NCBI GenBank assembly: GCA_937967325.1
Contig: CALBSQ010000092.1
Span: 1-23,075, forward strand
Reading direction: 5' to 3'
DNA from: an uncultured Chloroflexota bacterium
GTDB taxonomy: Bacteria; Chloroflexota; UBA4733
Length of the DNA: 23,075 nucleotides
A program made the translations under genes and the position numbers. The stretch's first letter is position 1. Every line of letters starts with the position of its first letter. The notes under the pieces are model-generated. The model was given only the letters and a program-made list of their open reading frames with translations, was not told the DNA's origin and made no database searches. Positions 14,715-22,651 of this stretch are shown here, piece after piece.

Positions 14715-15832
14715 CCGGCCGCCAGCGGGTCGCCCCGGTCGAAGTCCTGGCGCGTTAGGTCGGCCAGACGGGGCATGACCTCCGTCGCCAGCAGGCGCAT
14801 GGAGCGCTTCCAGCGCTCGGGGTCGTCCCAGTCGTGGGCGATCATCAGGAGGGTGCCGAAGCCGCCGGTGTAGATGTACAGCTCGCGGAGCTGCCGGGCC
14901 ACGTCGTCCGGGCTGCCGATCAGGCAGAGGTTGTCGAGCACGTAGTCGAGCGTGACGTCGCTCGCCGGCACGTCGTCGCTCGCCTTGAAGAGGCCAAGCT
15001 GGCCGTTCTTGGCGAACATGCGCAGGAAATAGTCGCGGAACCCGCGCCCCATGCTGCCCCGTCGCGCGAAGTCGCGCGCCGCCTCCGTCGTCTCGTCGAC
15101 GTAGACCTCCCGGCAGATCCGCCAGGCGGACCGGTCCGGGGCCCGCCCGCCTTTCTCCGCCCCCTTGGAAATCTGCTCCCAATGGCCGCGCAGGTGGCGT
15201 CGGTGGGGCAGGTTCGACGACATCGGCATCCAGCCCCGCTCTCCCGCAGTGAACAGCAAGCGCGATTGCCCGCCCATGCCCGGCAAGCCGATCGGCGGGT
15301 GCGGCTGCTGGTAGGGCTTGAGCGGACCGCCGAGCCCGATGTCGGGTTGGGGGTTGCGCACGCGGATCGGCCAGAACTGGCCCGGCATGTCATAGGGCGG
15401 GTCCTGGGTCCAGAGCGTCAGGATGATGTCCAGCGCCCGGAAGAGCATGATCCCCGGCAGGCCGCCGGCCCCGTCGATACCGAAGAGCTCCAGATCGGTG
15501 GAGATGTTGCCGGTGCCGGCGCCGAAATTGATCCGCCCCTTGGTGAGGTGATCGAGCTGGGCGATGCGGTTCGCCGTGTTGGCGGGATGGTGCTGGGCCA
15601 TCAGTACAACGCCGATGCCGAAGCGCATCTGCTTCGTGAAGGGGGCGACCCGGGCGATGAATTGGTCGGGCGCGGGGATGTTCTCCCAGGCCATGGTGGC
15701 GTGCTCGCCGATCCAGGCCTCGCGGTAGCCCAGCTCGTCGGCGAGGATCAGCAGCTCGGCGTCCTCGTCGTAGCTCTGGGCGATGGGCTTGCCCGGCGGG
15801 TGCAGGGGCATCATGAACACTCCGAGTTCCAC
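14687..15832 (-). CDS. LLM-class flavin-dependent oxidoreductase
   Basis: This 381-aa protein is a bacterial luciferase-like (TIM-barrel) monooxygenase using reduced flavin, in the alkanesulfonate/limonene monooxygenase grouping. It opens ELGVFMMPLHPPGK, followed by YREAWIGEHATMAWENIPAP, then FGIGVVLMAQHHPANTANRI and GRINFGAGTGN, all typical of the family's first strands and flavin pocket. The C-terminus carries LIGSPDDVARQLRELY and the GFGTLLMIAHDW strand. I chose the GTG at 15832 because AGGAGGT lies 4 nt upstream and family members begin at this point; an ATG at 15889 adds 19 residues but has no ribosome site. The substrate is unknown. It is divergent from the PhyH-family gene. Confidence 0.85.
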   Translation of the reverse strand: MELGVFMMPLHPPGKPIAQSYDEDAELLILADELGYREAWIGEHATMAWENIPAPDQFIARVAPFTKQMRFGIGVVLMAQHHPANTANRIAQLDHLTKGRINFGAGTGNISTDLELFGIDGAGGLPGIMLFRALDIILTLWTQDPPYDMPGQFWPIRVRNPQPDIGLGGPLKPYQQPHPPIGLPGMGGQSRLLFTAGERGWMPMSSNLPHRRHLRGHWEQISKGAEKGGRAPDRSAWRICREVYVDETTEAARDFARRGSMGRGFRDYFLRMFAKNGQLGLFKASDDVPASDVTLDYVLDNLCLIGSPDDVARQLRELYIYTGGFGTLLMIAHDWDDPERWKRSMRLLATEVMPRLADLTRQDFDRGDPLAAGHAGPGSRK

Positions 15833-16133
15833 CCGAACCTCCTCGCTTGGATCGATTGGCCGAGTCCCGACTCGGTCGAGCTCCGTCATCGCGCGGACAC
15901 GACACCGGCACGAGCCTACTCGGCGGCAGCACGGAACTGCCGGCCAGATTGTAGCCTGGATTGTTCACGGATTGAAGCCACGACCACGGTGAACACGGTG
16001 ATTGCCGTGGCGGCGCGGTCACCTGAGTGTCGCTGGCGCCTGCTGCACAAGGAATGGTGGCCTCCGCGACGGCGCGTTGCTATCATGCCTCCCGCGGGGA
16101 CGGCTTCACCCTGCACTGAGGAGCAGGTGAACG
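15833..16133. other. divergent intergenic region between the LLM and PhyH-family genes
   Basis: These 301 nt separate two divergently transcribed oxygenase-type genes and should hold both promoters. A minus-strand candidate is annotated separately at 15948-15976. I see no convincing plus-strand promoter; TATCAT at 16081-16086 lacks a matching -35 box. No RNA gene or long repeat is apparent. Confidence 0.5.
15948..15976 (-). promoter_or_regulatory. possible promoter of the LLM oxidoreductase gene
   Basis: On the minus strand TACAAT (complement of 15948-15953) is a good -10 box, 17 nt downstream of TTCAAT (complement of 15971-15976), a poor -35. The resulting leader would be roughly 110 nt. 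Confidence 0.35.
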
Positions 16134-17000
16134 ATGGCGACATCCACGAGCGGGGCGATCGCGACCACGGCGGGCCGCCATACGCTTGCGTACCGCGTCC
16201 GCAACCACGACCTGGCGGATCCCTGGCGGCACGTCGAGGTGGTCGCCACGCCGGAGGAGATCGGCAAGTTCGCCCGCGATGGCTTCCTGGTCCGCGAGCG
16301 GCTGCTCAACGGGGAGCACACCGAGCAGCTGCGTCGTGCGCTGGATGAGGTAGCCGCGGTCGAGCTCGGCATCGGCGCCAAGGTCAACCGGTCCTCGCGG
16401 TTTGGGGGACTGTTCTTGCGCCACCTGATGGACAAGCACCAAGCCTTTCTTGACATGCTGCGGTTTCCGCCGCTCCTCTCCGTGGCTCGGGCGGTGCTGG
16501 GGCCGCAAGTGGCCCTGCGAGGCTTCTCGGCGCGGATCAGCTACCCCGACGAGCCGCACCAGGAGACGCATTGGCACTTTCACCAGCGCCTGGTTCCCGA
16601 CCCGCTGCCACCCTTCTTCACGCGCCCACAGACCATCGAGGCGCTGCTCTACCTGGACGGCGCCACCGACGCCAACGGCCCGCTCTGTGTCATGCCCGGC
16701 TCCCACCAGCGCATCGAGGAGGACCTGGCGGCGGAGCGCTACGACGACCTACCGGGGCAGGTGACGCTGCGATTGCCACCGGGGAGCTGCGTGTTCCTGC
16801 ATGGCTCGGCCTGGCACCGCGCCATGCCGAACACACCCGCCGGCACCGTGCGCCGCCTCCTCATCATCGGCTACGGCCCGACCTGGCTCAAGCCTTCCAT
16901 TTACGGGCAGAAGCCCGAGCACGAGCTCACCGAGCGCCTCCTCGCCGATAACCCGGATCAGGAGACGAAGGAGCTGCTCGGCGTCGCCGGCTGGATGTAG
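16134..17000 (+). CDS. phytanoyl-CoA dioxygenase (PhyH) family protein
   Basis: This 288-aa protein has the PhyH/Fe(II)-2-oxoglutarate oxygenase layout. An N-terminal helical part with the EEIGKFARDGFLV opening is followed by a jelly-roll core. The first metal motif region reads PHQETHWHFHQ (141-151), the middle strands include IEALLYLDGATDANGPLCVMPGSH, and the distal His is His228 in HGSAWHRAMPN. Arg240/Arg241 are the probable 2-oxoglutarate anchor. The first metal motif is not a clean HxD: either His142-x-Glu144 or His148-x-His150 must serve. GAGGAG lies upstream of the ATG at 16134. The substrate is unknown. It is divergent from the flavin oxidoreductase. Confidence 0.85.
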   Translation: MATSTSGAIATTAGRHTLAYRVRNHDLADPWRHVEVVATPEEIGKFARDGFLVRERLLNGEHTEQLRRALDEVAAVELGIGAKVNRSSRFGGLFLRHLMDKHQAFLDMLRFPPLLSVARAVLGPQVALRGFSARISYPDEPHQETHWHFHQRLVPDPLPPFFTRPQTIEALLYLDGATDANGPLCVMPGSHQRIEEDLAAERYDDLPGQVTLRLPPGSCVFLHGSAWHRAMPNTPAGTVRRLLIIGYGPTWLKPSIYGQKPEHELTERLLADNPDQETKELLGVAGWM

Positions 17001-17011
17001 GGCGCCCTAAT

Positions 17012-17025
17012 GGTGGCGCGCCACC
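17012..17025. repeat. 14-nt palindrome after the PhyH-family gene
   Basis: GGTGGCGCGCCACC is a perfect palindrome starting 12 nt after the PhyH-family stop. It could be the stem of a terminator or a protein-binding site; no T-run follows. Confidence 0.35.
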
Positions 17026-17110
17026 CGAGGGAAAGAGCATGAGCGGCGCATTGAGCGCAATTCGGCAGCATGTATCGGTGATGCATCCACGAAGGCGAAG
17101 TTGCTTTTCA

Positions 17111-17222
17111 CTGTCATCCTGAGCGGAGCGAAGGACCCCCGGCACGACCGGCCAGCCGCTTGGCATGGCCGCGCAGCGCCGACGGCCTTGCCGGGGGTCC
17201 TTCGCTCCGCTCAGGATGACAG
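17111..17222. repeat. 34-bp perfect inverted repeat, interspersed bacterial repeat or MITE-like
   Basis: The arms 17111-17144 and 17189-17222 are exact reverse complements over 34 bp and enclose 44 nt. The arm core GTCATCCTGAGCGGAGCG belongs to a repeat type that I recall as scattered in many genomes, including Chloroflexota, often as convergent pairs in intergenic DNA. It lies between two convergent genes (PhyH-family and GH4), so it may act as a bidirectional terminator or an RNA stabiliser. No target-site duplication or transposase is visible. Confidence 0.85.
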
Positions 17223-17275
17223 CGGCGGGATTCGCCGGGCATTGGAAATTTCCGCGAACCTGCCGAACGCCCCAC

Positions 17276-18712
17276 TCACGCCCTGGCGGCTACCCGCGCC
17301 GGGGCTGCTCCAGGTCCATCAATAGGGGGCAGGTCGTACTCCGACAGCGGCCGTCGCCACGAGCCGAACCGCCCCGCCAGGTCGGCGTTCCAGGGCAGCG
17401 CCAGGATGGCGTCGACCAGTTGCTCGGCGTGCTCCAGGGATCGCGCGCGGTAGTCGTCGATCAGCAGGCAGCTCAGCATGACGTCGCGGTCGCCGGTCCG
17501 GAAGGCGAGCAGCTCGCGCTCCATCTTCTCCACACGCGGTCGCAGCACCATGTGCATCAGCTTGTCCGGCAGCTTGCCCACCGGCAACAGCCGGACGCCG
17601 CTGGCGTCGACCAGGGCCTTCCCTTCGACCACGATGTCGTCGGCGATCCCCACGATCGCGCCGTTATTGGGCACGTTCACCTGCAGGACGTACTGGTGAT
17701 CGTTGGCGATGCCGTCCATGATCGGCACGTGCAACTCCGACTTCGACCGCTGGGGCGGGAACACCTCGGTGACGTGGGCCGATAGATCGTTCGCCGCGCG
17801 CTGGATCTCCTCGACCCGACGCTGCAGCCCCTCCAGGTACCTGGCCCAGCCGAGCTCGCTGTCGAAGCCGCCCAGGTGGCCGAACCAGCGCTGCTTGGCA
17901 GCCAGGTCGCTGTGGTAGTACCACTCGGAGAAGGTGCGAGAGGCGTCGCCGATGGGCATCAGGCCGACACGACGGTAATGGTCCATGGCGGCGCGGGAGA
18001 GCTGCGTGTCGCTGAAGCCGCCGCGGAAGCTAGCCCAGTAGGCGGCCGCCCTCGTCGCGATCCACTCGTCGATGAGCGGATAGAGGTCTTTCCCACGATG
18101 GCGGAGCTCGGTGAGGTAAATCCAATGATTGACCCCGGGCGCTTCCCAGCGCAGCTCGTCGTGCTCTTCTGCCGCGATGCCCAGCGCCGACGCCAGCCGG
18201 TAGACCCCCATGAAGCCGTGGCAGAGGCCGACAACCTTGACCTTCGTCTCGCGAGTCATGATTGTGCAACCTTCAAATACCGGGTTGGAGGACTGGATCA
18301 GCCAGGCGTCGGGACAGAGCCGCTCCATGTCGCGCGCCACGGCGAGCATCAGGGCATACTGGTGGAAGTTGGTCTGCAGTCGCGTGCCGCGGTAGAAGCC
18401 GAGGTCGGTGGCGAGCCGGCGCGCCGCCTCCTCCGGCTCGTGGCCGCCATGCAAGGCCGTGTTGACGACGAAGTCGGCGTCGCGCAGCGCCCGCTCCCGT
18501 TCCAGCGTGGCCTCGAACCGTATATCCACGCCCAGCTCGCGGGCGTAGCGCTCGGCCAGCCGGTGGACCACGCCGAGGCGGGTTGCATCGACGTCCATGA
18601 AGGTGACGGCGCTGCCGTGTAGCCCCTCCGCCAGGCAGAGGTCGCGGACCAGGGTGAGTGAGAAGGTGGCGCTGCCGGCGCCGATAATCCCGAGCTTGAT
18701 GGACTTGCCCAC
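17276..18712 (-). CDS. glycoside hydrolase family 4 protein (alpha-galacturonidase/alpha-glucosidase-like)
   Basis: This 478-aa protein is an NAD+- and Mn2+-dependent GH4 enzyme, cleaving glycosides by oxidation at C3 and elimination. The N-terminal Rossmann motif GIIGAGSATFS (about 8-18) binds NAD. SSNPVFEG (Asn143) is the conserved substrate-binding loop. Metal ligands are Cys164 (VGLCHG) and His196 (GVNHWIY). A Tyr-rich SEWYYHS stretch is near the expected catalytic base. The non-phosphorylated-sugar subgroups (alpha-glucosidase, alpha-galacturonase) are the nearest I recognise; the exact substrate is open. The start is a GTG at 18712 with AAGGGAAG upstream. It follows the solute-binding protein gene by 69 nt on the same strand, so an intracellular hydrolase for the imported sugar is likely. 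Confidence 0.85.
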   Translation of the reverse strand: MGKSIKLGIIGAGSATFSLTLVRDLCLAEGLHGSAVTFMDVDATRLGVVHRLAERYARELGVDIRFEATLERERALRDADFVVNTALHGGHEPEEAARRLATDLGFYRGTRLQTNFHQYALMLAVARDMERLCPDAWLIQSSNPVFEGCTIMTRETKVKVVGLCHGFMGVYRLASALGIAAEEHDELRWEAPGVNHWIYLTELRHRGKDLYPLIDEWIATRAAAYWASFRGGFSDTQLSRAAMDHYRRVGLMPIGDASRTFSEWYYHSDLAAKQRWFGHLGGFDSELGWARYLEGLQRRVEEIQRAANDLSAHVTEVFPPQRSKSELHVPIMDGIANDHQYVLQVNVPNNGAIVGIADDIVVEGKALVDASGVRLLPVGKLPDKLMHMVLRPRVEKMERELLAFRTGDRDVMLSCLLIDDYRARSLEHAEQLVDAILALPWNADLAGRFGSWRRPLSEYDLPPIDGPGAAPARVAARA

Positions 18713-18781
18713 GAGGTCTTCCCTTCTGGTAGTAGGCTACGGCGGCTTGCCCCCTATCGCTCGGCACGTCGCCGACGTCGC

Positions 18782-20293
18782 TCACGCCTGCTGTGCGAGC
18801 AAGGCGTCGGTCTGTGCCTTGATCGTACTGAGCGCGTCCGTGACGGTCGCGGAACCGCCGCGCACCTTGGCAAACGCCGCCCCGTAGATCTTGCCGTAGT
18901 CCTGCCATTGCGGGATGAGGGGGATGGGCGTCACCTCTCCCTTGGTATAGGCGTCCATGAACACGTGCGCGTCACGCACCGGGCTCTTCTGCAAGAAGTA
19001 GGCGACCTGCGACTTCAGGTTGGTGATCTGCTGCCCCACGTCGATCTGCGCCTTCTGGTAGCCCGGACCGGCGATGAATTTGGCCAACTCCCAGGCATCG
19101 GCGGCCGCCTGGCCGGTCACGCCGACCGGGATGGTCGAGGCGTTGGGCTTGGCCACGGTCTTGCGCACCCCCTTCGGGCTGGCCGGCAACGGGGCGATGC
19201 CGTAGTCGAAGTTGGGCCGGGTGAAGAGCGTGGCGGCGCGCCAGACCCCGTCCTCGATCGAGGCGATGCGCCCGGGGATGAAGGGATCGGTGCTGCCGAG
19301 GTTGTCGCTCGGCCTCGGCGCCGCGTTTTGCTTGAGGATCAGATCGGCCTGGAACTGCAGCGCCTCCACCGTTTCCGGCACATCCCCGACGAAGCTCTTC
19401 CGGTCGTCCGAGAGCGACCTGCCGCCATTGGACAGAATCCAGGTCTGCGGCTCCGGCTGGAAGCCGAGCTGCGCGGTGGTCCCGAAGGTGCGCTCCGTAC
19501 CCGCACCCGTGCTAACTTTCTGCATGGCCTCCAGGAAGGCGTCCCAGGTCCACTTGCCCTGCGCTTCCAGATCGTTCGGCAGCGGCAGGCCGGCGTTCTG
19601 CCACTTCGTTTTGTTGTAGAACAGCACGCGCGGGCTCTCCGGGCTGTTGGGGACGGCGTAGTAGACGCCTTTGAAGACCTGATGGTCCTCCAGAAAGGCC
19701 CCCGGCAAGAAATCGTCCAGATTGAACGACTTGTCGTTCTTGATGGTCGCGTCCAGCCGCTGGATGATCTGTCTCTGGACGAAGTACGGCATGTCGTAGG
19801 CGTCGACCTGCGTGAGCGTCGGCGGCGTGGCGGCGCTGATGAGCGACACGACCTTGGAGCGGTAATCCCCGTTCTGGACGAAGATCGCCTCGACCTTGAC
19901 GTCGGGGTGGGCGGTGTTGAAATCCTTGACGCGAGCCAGCATGTTGTCGGCCTGCTCCTGGCTCACCGCCCAGAACGACCAGGTAATAGTCCGTTGCGCC
20001 GTGCCGCCTGCAGCGGAGGCGCTCTGCGCCGCTGCGACCGAAACCGTGGCAGTGCCGCTGCTGGACGCTGCCGATGATGTCGTCGAGGCCGGCGACGACG
20101 CCACGGCAATGCTGGTCGGCGCCGCGACGGGAGCCGCGGTGGAGGCGCCGGACGGCGTGGTCGTCGCGGCGGCCCGGCCGCCGCCGCACGCGGCCAGGCC
20201 GGTGGCCAAGGCGCCGCCGCCCAGGATAGCTCCTGCCGCTCGGAGTAGGGATCGCCGGCCGATGAGGGACTGGCGCGAATGATCGCCGTGCAT
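18782..20293 (-). CDS. ABC transporter sugar-binding lipoprotein (extracellular solute-binding family 1)
   Basis: This 503-aa precursor has a twin-arginine-like signal (GRRSLLRAAG, Arg13-Arg14), a hydrophobic core and the lipobox LAAC with Cys36 as the lipidated residue. A long Ser/Ala/Thr-rich linker (about 40-95) leads to a MalE-like binding domain with DVKVEAIFVQNGDYRSKVVSLISAA-type strands, a VLFYNKTKWQNAGLPLPND segment and FGTTAQLGFQPEP. It would sit on the outer face of the membrane and deliver a sugar to an ABC permease. No permease or ATPase gene is in the window, so partners are elsewhere. The ATG at 20293 has AAAGGCGG upstream; a GTG at 20314 is also in frame. Tandem 15-mers lie upstream. 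Confidence 0.85.
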   Translation of the reverse strand: MHGDHSRQSLIGRRSLLRAAGAILGGGALATGLAACGGGRAAATTTPSGASTAAPVAAPTSIAVASSPASTTSSAASSSGTATVSVAAAQSASAAGGTAQRTITWSFWAVSQEQADNMLARVKDFNTAHPDVKVEAIFVQNGDYRSKVVSLISAATPPTLTQVDAYDMPYFVQRQIIQRLDATIKNDKSFNLDDFLPGAFLEDHQVFKGVYYAVPNSPESPRVLFYNKTKWQNAGLPLPNDLEAQGKWTWDAFLEAMQKVSTGAGTERTFGTTAQLGFQPEPQTWILSNGGRSLSDDRKSFVGDVPETVEALQFQADLILKQNAAPRPSDNLGSTDPFIPGRIASIEDGVWRAATLFTRPNFDYGIAPLPASPKGVRKTVAKPNASTIPVGVTGQAAADAWELAKFIAGPGYQKAQIDVGQQITNLKSQVAYFLQKSPVRDAHVFMDAYTKGEVTPIPLIPQWQDYGKIYGAAFAKVRGGSATVTDALSTIKAQTDALLAQQA

Positions 20294-20340
20294 GATTGAC
20301 CGCCTTTTCTTCACCCACCGCGAGTCTCGCTCGTTATGCT

Positions 20341-20370
20341 GATTCTACAATCGTTGATTCTACGATCGTT
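20341..20370. repeat. tandem 15-nt repeat in the promoter region of the sugar-binding gene
   Basis: GATTCTACAATCGTT (20341-20355) is followed immediately by GATTCTACGATCGTT (20356-20370), differing at one position. The pair lies 48-77 nt upstream of the binding-protein ATG and just upstream of the divergent 46-aa gene, an operator-like position. ACGATCGT within copy 2 is itself palindromic. Confidence 0.5.
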
Positions 20371-20400
20371 ACCTAGTATCAGCCCAAGGGAGTCTTCACG

Positions 20401-20541
20401 ATGCGCTGGTTTTACCGATTGCTCCATTGGTTCTATCTCGGGCGCGCCGTCAGCCGCGGCCCGGGCTACTTTGCCCGCTACGAGCTGCGGCGCCAGGGGC
20501 GAAAGGCGCTGTATCGCGCCACCCGGCGACGTCGCCGCTGA
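20401..20541 (+). CDS. 46-aa basic mini-protein
   Basis: This is an intact 46-codon reading frame starting MRWFYRLLHWFYLGRAVSRG. The first half is aromatic and amphipathic (WFYRLLHWFYL); the second is very basic and ends in six residues of Thr plus five Arg. AAGGGAG lies about 9 nt before the ATG at 20401, which supports translation. I cannot name the family. The composition suits a nucleic-acid-binding or membrane-associated peptide. It is divergent from the sugar-binding gene, shares its repeat-containing control region, and lies 101 nt before the helical-repeat gene on the same strand. Confidence 0.5.
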   Translation: MRWFYRLLHWFYLGRAVSRGPGYFARYELRRQGRKALYRATRRRRR

Positions 20542-20642
20542 GGAAGCCGCGGAATGTACGGTCCGGTACCATGTCCTGGATTGGCCTACCGGCCATTCAA
20601 ATGCCTGCTTGACGATGAACAGTCAGATAGGGGGTCGCGACA

Positions 20643-22133
20643 GTGCATCGAGTCCCCATCACCGAGGCGCTGCTGCGGCATCTGGATCGCGCGCAGCTCG
20701 AGGCCGTCCTGCTGCGGCTGGTCGAGCGCGAGCCACAACTGGCCGACGTGGTCGAGCGTGAAGTCACGCTGCTGGTCGCCGCTCCCAAGCCCGCGGAGCG
20801 GGCGGCGCGCCGGACACCGGTGGACGTTGCTTCCTATCGCCGGCAGGTGCGCAGCGTCACCCACGGGTTCGATCGCCGGTCATCGTTTGACGAGTACGGG
20901 ATCATGACCGGTGTGGTGGCTGAACCGAGTCGCGTGCTGGAGCAGGCCGCTGCCTTCGTCCGACAGGGTGATGGGCAGAGCGGACTGACGATCCTCGAAG
21001 TGATCACCGAGGAGTTTGAGGCTGCCTATGAGTCCCTGGACGACTCCGATGGTGAGGGCGGCGATTTCTTCAATGCGCTGGGCGCCATGTGGACGGAAGC
21101 GCTACTCAGCCCGGATGTGACGCCGTCCGATCGCCACACCTGGGCGGCTAAGCTGGAGTCCTGGCAGGAGTGGCTGGACGATTACGGCATGGACGACTCC
21201 TTCACGGCGGCGCTGCTGGCGGCGGAGCAGGGCTGGGAGGATCAGCAGGTCCAGCGCCTCTTGCGTGGTGAAGCTGCCGGCGATGGATCGGTCGAAGAGG
21301 ATGTTGAGGACGATGAGCATGATGAGGACGACGAGGATGATATAAGCGACAGCGCTACTCAAGTGCTGGCCAACGCCCGACTCAACATATTGGAGCGGCA
21401 GGGGCGGCGGCAGGAGTTCTTGAATCTGGCGGCGGCTACCGGGCAGGCCCGGCGCTACGCGGCCATGTTGGTGCAGCTCGGGCGGGTGGATGATGCAGTT
21501 GCCCATGCCCTCGAACATCTCACGACAGTGGAGGAGGCGCGAGCGCTGGCGGAGGACCTGCGCGAGCAGGGGCAGCTCGAGGCAGCGCTGCGCGTGGGCG
21601 AGCACGGGCTGACGCTGGAGGGCAGCAAGACCCAGCTCGCTCCCTGGGTGCGCGACCTGGCCGACGGTATGGGAGCGCGGGAGCGGGCGCTGGCCGCTGC
21701 CCAGGTGGCAGTCCGTGCCGACGCTAGTCTGGCCAACTTCCTCCGGACGGGCGAGCTCGCCGGTGACGAGTGGCCTCAACTCCGTGAGGAGTTGCTGACC
21801 TGGCTCCGTCGTACCCACACCTATTATCCGCAAGGGCAGGTGGACATCTTCTTGCACGAGGGGTTGCTGGAGGATGCCATGGCCGCGGTCGAAGGTGGGG
21901 CGACCCACACGCTCGTTGAGCAGGTCGTAGACGCCGTCCTGTCGAAGCATCCCGACTGGGCCATCCGCATGAGCCGGCAGCAGGCGGAGCCGATTATGGA
22001 CGGGGGCAAGGCGCAGTACTATGACGCCGCCGCGGCCTGGCTCGGCAAGGCCCGCGACGCCTACCGCCAGGAGATGCTCAGTCGCCACCAACGCAAGTAC
22101 AAGCTACGACCTCTCATCGAGGCGCTCGGCTGA
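20643..22133 (+). CDS. helical-repeat protein resembling the C-terminal part of SWIM zinc-finger proteins
   Basis: This 496-aa protein is almost wholly alpha-helical. It matches, from memory of the family, the TPR-like C-terminal region of bacterial SWIM zinc-finger proteins: LEAVLLRLVEREPQLADVVE near the N-terminus, VLEQAAAFVRQGDGQSGLTI, then LGRVDDAVAHALEHL and VGEHGLTLEGSK, and YKLRPLIEAL at the end. The SWIM domain itself (CxCx..CxH) is absent and I do not find one upstream, so this is a stand-alone version or a split gene. An acidic low-complexity tract (about 218-236) divides two halves. The start GTG at 20643 has AGGGGG upstream. Its function is unknown; a protein-protein scaffold is a reasonable guess. 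Confidence 0.6.
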   Translation: MHRVPITEALLRHLDRAQLEAVLLRLVEREPQLADVVEREVTLLVAAPKPAERAARRTPVDVASYRRQVRSVTHGFDRRSSFDEYGIMTGVVAEPSRVLEQAAAFVRQGDGQSGLTILEVITEEFEAAYESLDDSDGEGGDFFNALGAMWTEALLSPDVTPSDRHTWAAKLESWQEWLDDYGMDDSFTAALLAAEQGWEDQQVQRLLRGEAAGDGSVEEDVEDDEHDEDDEDDISDSATQVLANARLNILERQGRRQEFLNLAAATGQARRYAAMLVQLGRVDDAVAHALEHLTTVEEARALAEDLREQGQLEAALRVGEHGLTLEGSKTQLAPWVRDLADGMGARERALAAAQVAVRADASLANFLRTGELAGDEWPQLREELLTWLRRTHTYYPQGQVDIFLHEGLLEDAMAAVEGGATHTLVEQVVDAVLSKHPDWAIRMSRQQAEPIMDGGKAQYYDAAAAWLGKARDAYRQEMLSRHQRKYKLRPLIEALG

Positions 22134-22356
22134 GGCGATGCATCGCAAGGATGGGTCAGGCGGCACAAGGGCTCCATCTTCGGACGGTCCGGGGTGAGGG
22201 CGACTGAGGTGTCGTGATGCCCTTGCTCGGCTAGTCGCGACCTGGTCATAACTCCCCAGGAGGCACCGAGCAGGCTGGCCGGCCATCGGCACCGCCGCCG
22301 CTGTTCGCTTCACGGTCGCACCAGATCGCCAGAGGCGTACGATTTATGACCGGGGC
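22134..22356. other. convergent intergenic gap with a palindrome
   Basis: This gap separates convergent genes. Just after the helical-repeat stop lies GCGATGCATCGC, a 12-nt perfect palindrome (22135-22146). I see no T-run, RNA gene or other repeat in the remainder. Confidence 0.4.
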
Positions 22357-22650
22357 TCAGTGACGCGCGAGCGTCGAGGCGGGGAACGCTGCCGGCTCGT
22401 GGTGGTGGACGGCGGTCACCCGGCGGAGGATCTCGGTGATCGGCCGGTGGTCGCGGGCGAAGATGCGCAGCTCGTCGGGATCGCGGAACGTGGCGTACCG
22501 GACCGGATCGGCCCCGACCCTCCTGGTACCGACGAGCACCTCGAACGTGCGCACCATCGAGTCGATTGCAATCGTCACGTCGTAGACGGCTTCGTGACGG
22601 CCGTGGATCTTGGTGTCATTGCGCTCGATCGTCAGCACCTGTACGTCCAT
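22357..22650 (-). CDS. hypothetical protein downstream of a C39-like peptidase
   Basis: This 97-aa protein is not recognised. It begins MDVQVLTIERNDTKIHGRHE, looks like a small alpha/beta protein with alternating strands (VYDVTIAIDSMVRTFEVLV), and has a His-rich VTAVHHHEP near the C-terminus. There is no signal or membrane segment. GGAGG lies 6 nt upstream of the ATG at 22650, inside the end of the preceding gene, and only 1 nt separates that gene's stop from this ATG. The pair is therefore clearly cotranscribed and translationally linked; the function follows neither from the sequence nor from the neighbour. Confidence 0.65.
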   Translation of the reverse strand: MDVQVLTIERNDTKIHGRHEAVYDVTIAIDSMVRTFEVLVGTRRVGADPVRYATFRDPDELRIFARDHRPITEILRRVTAVHHHEPAAFPASTLARH

Positions 22651-22651
22651 G

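Noticed and set aside
14834..16348. 504-codon plus-strand frame antisense to the LLM gene and running into the PhyH-family gene
   Set aside because: The opposite strand encodes a clear luciferase-like enzyme, and this frame has low-complexity composition typical of shadow frames.
17111..17222. CRISPR array or transposon terminal repeats
   Set aside because: There are only two inverted arms and 44 nt between them, with no spacers, no transposase and no visible target duplication.
21301..21350. Repetitive GAYGAN-type tract in the helical-repeat gene
   Set aside because: It simply encodes the acidic Asp/Glu linker and stays in frame, so it is not a separate repeat element.
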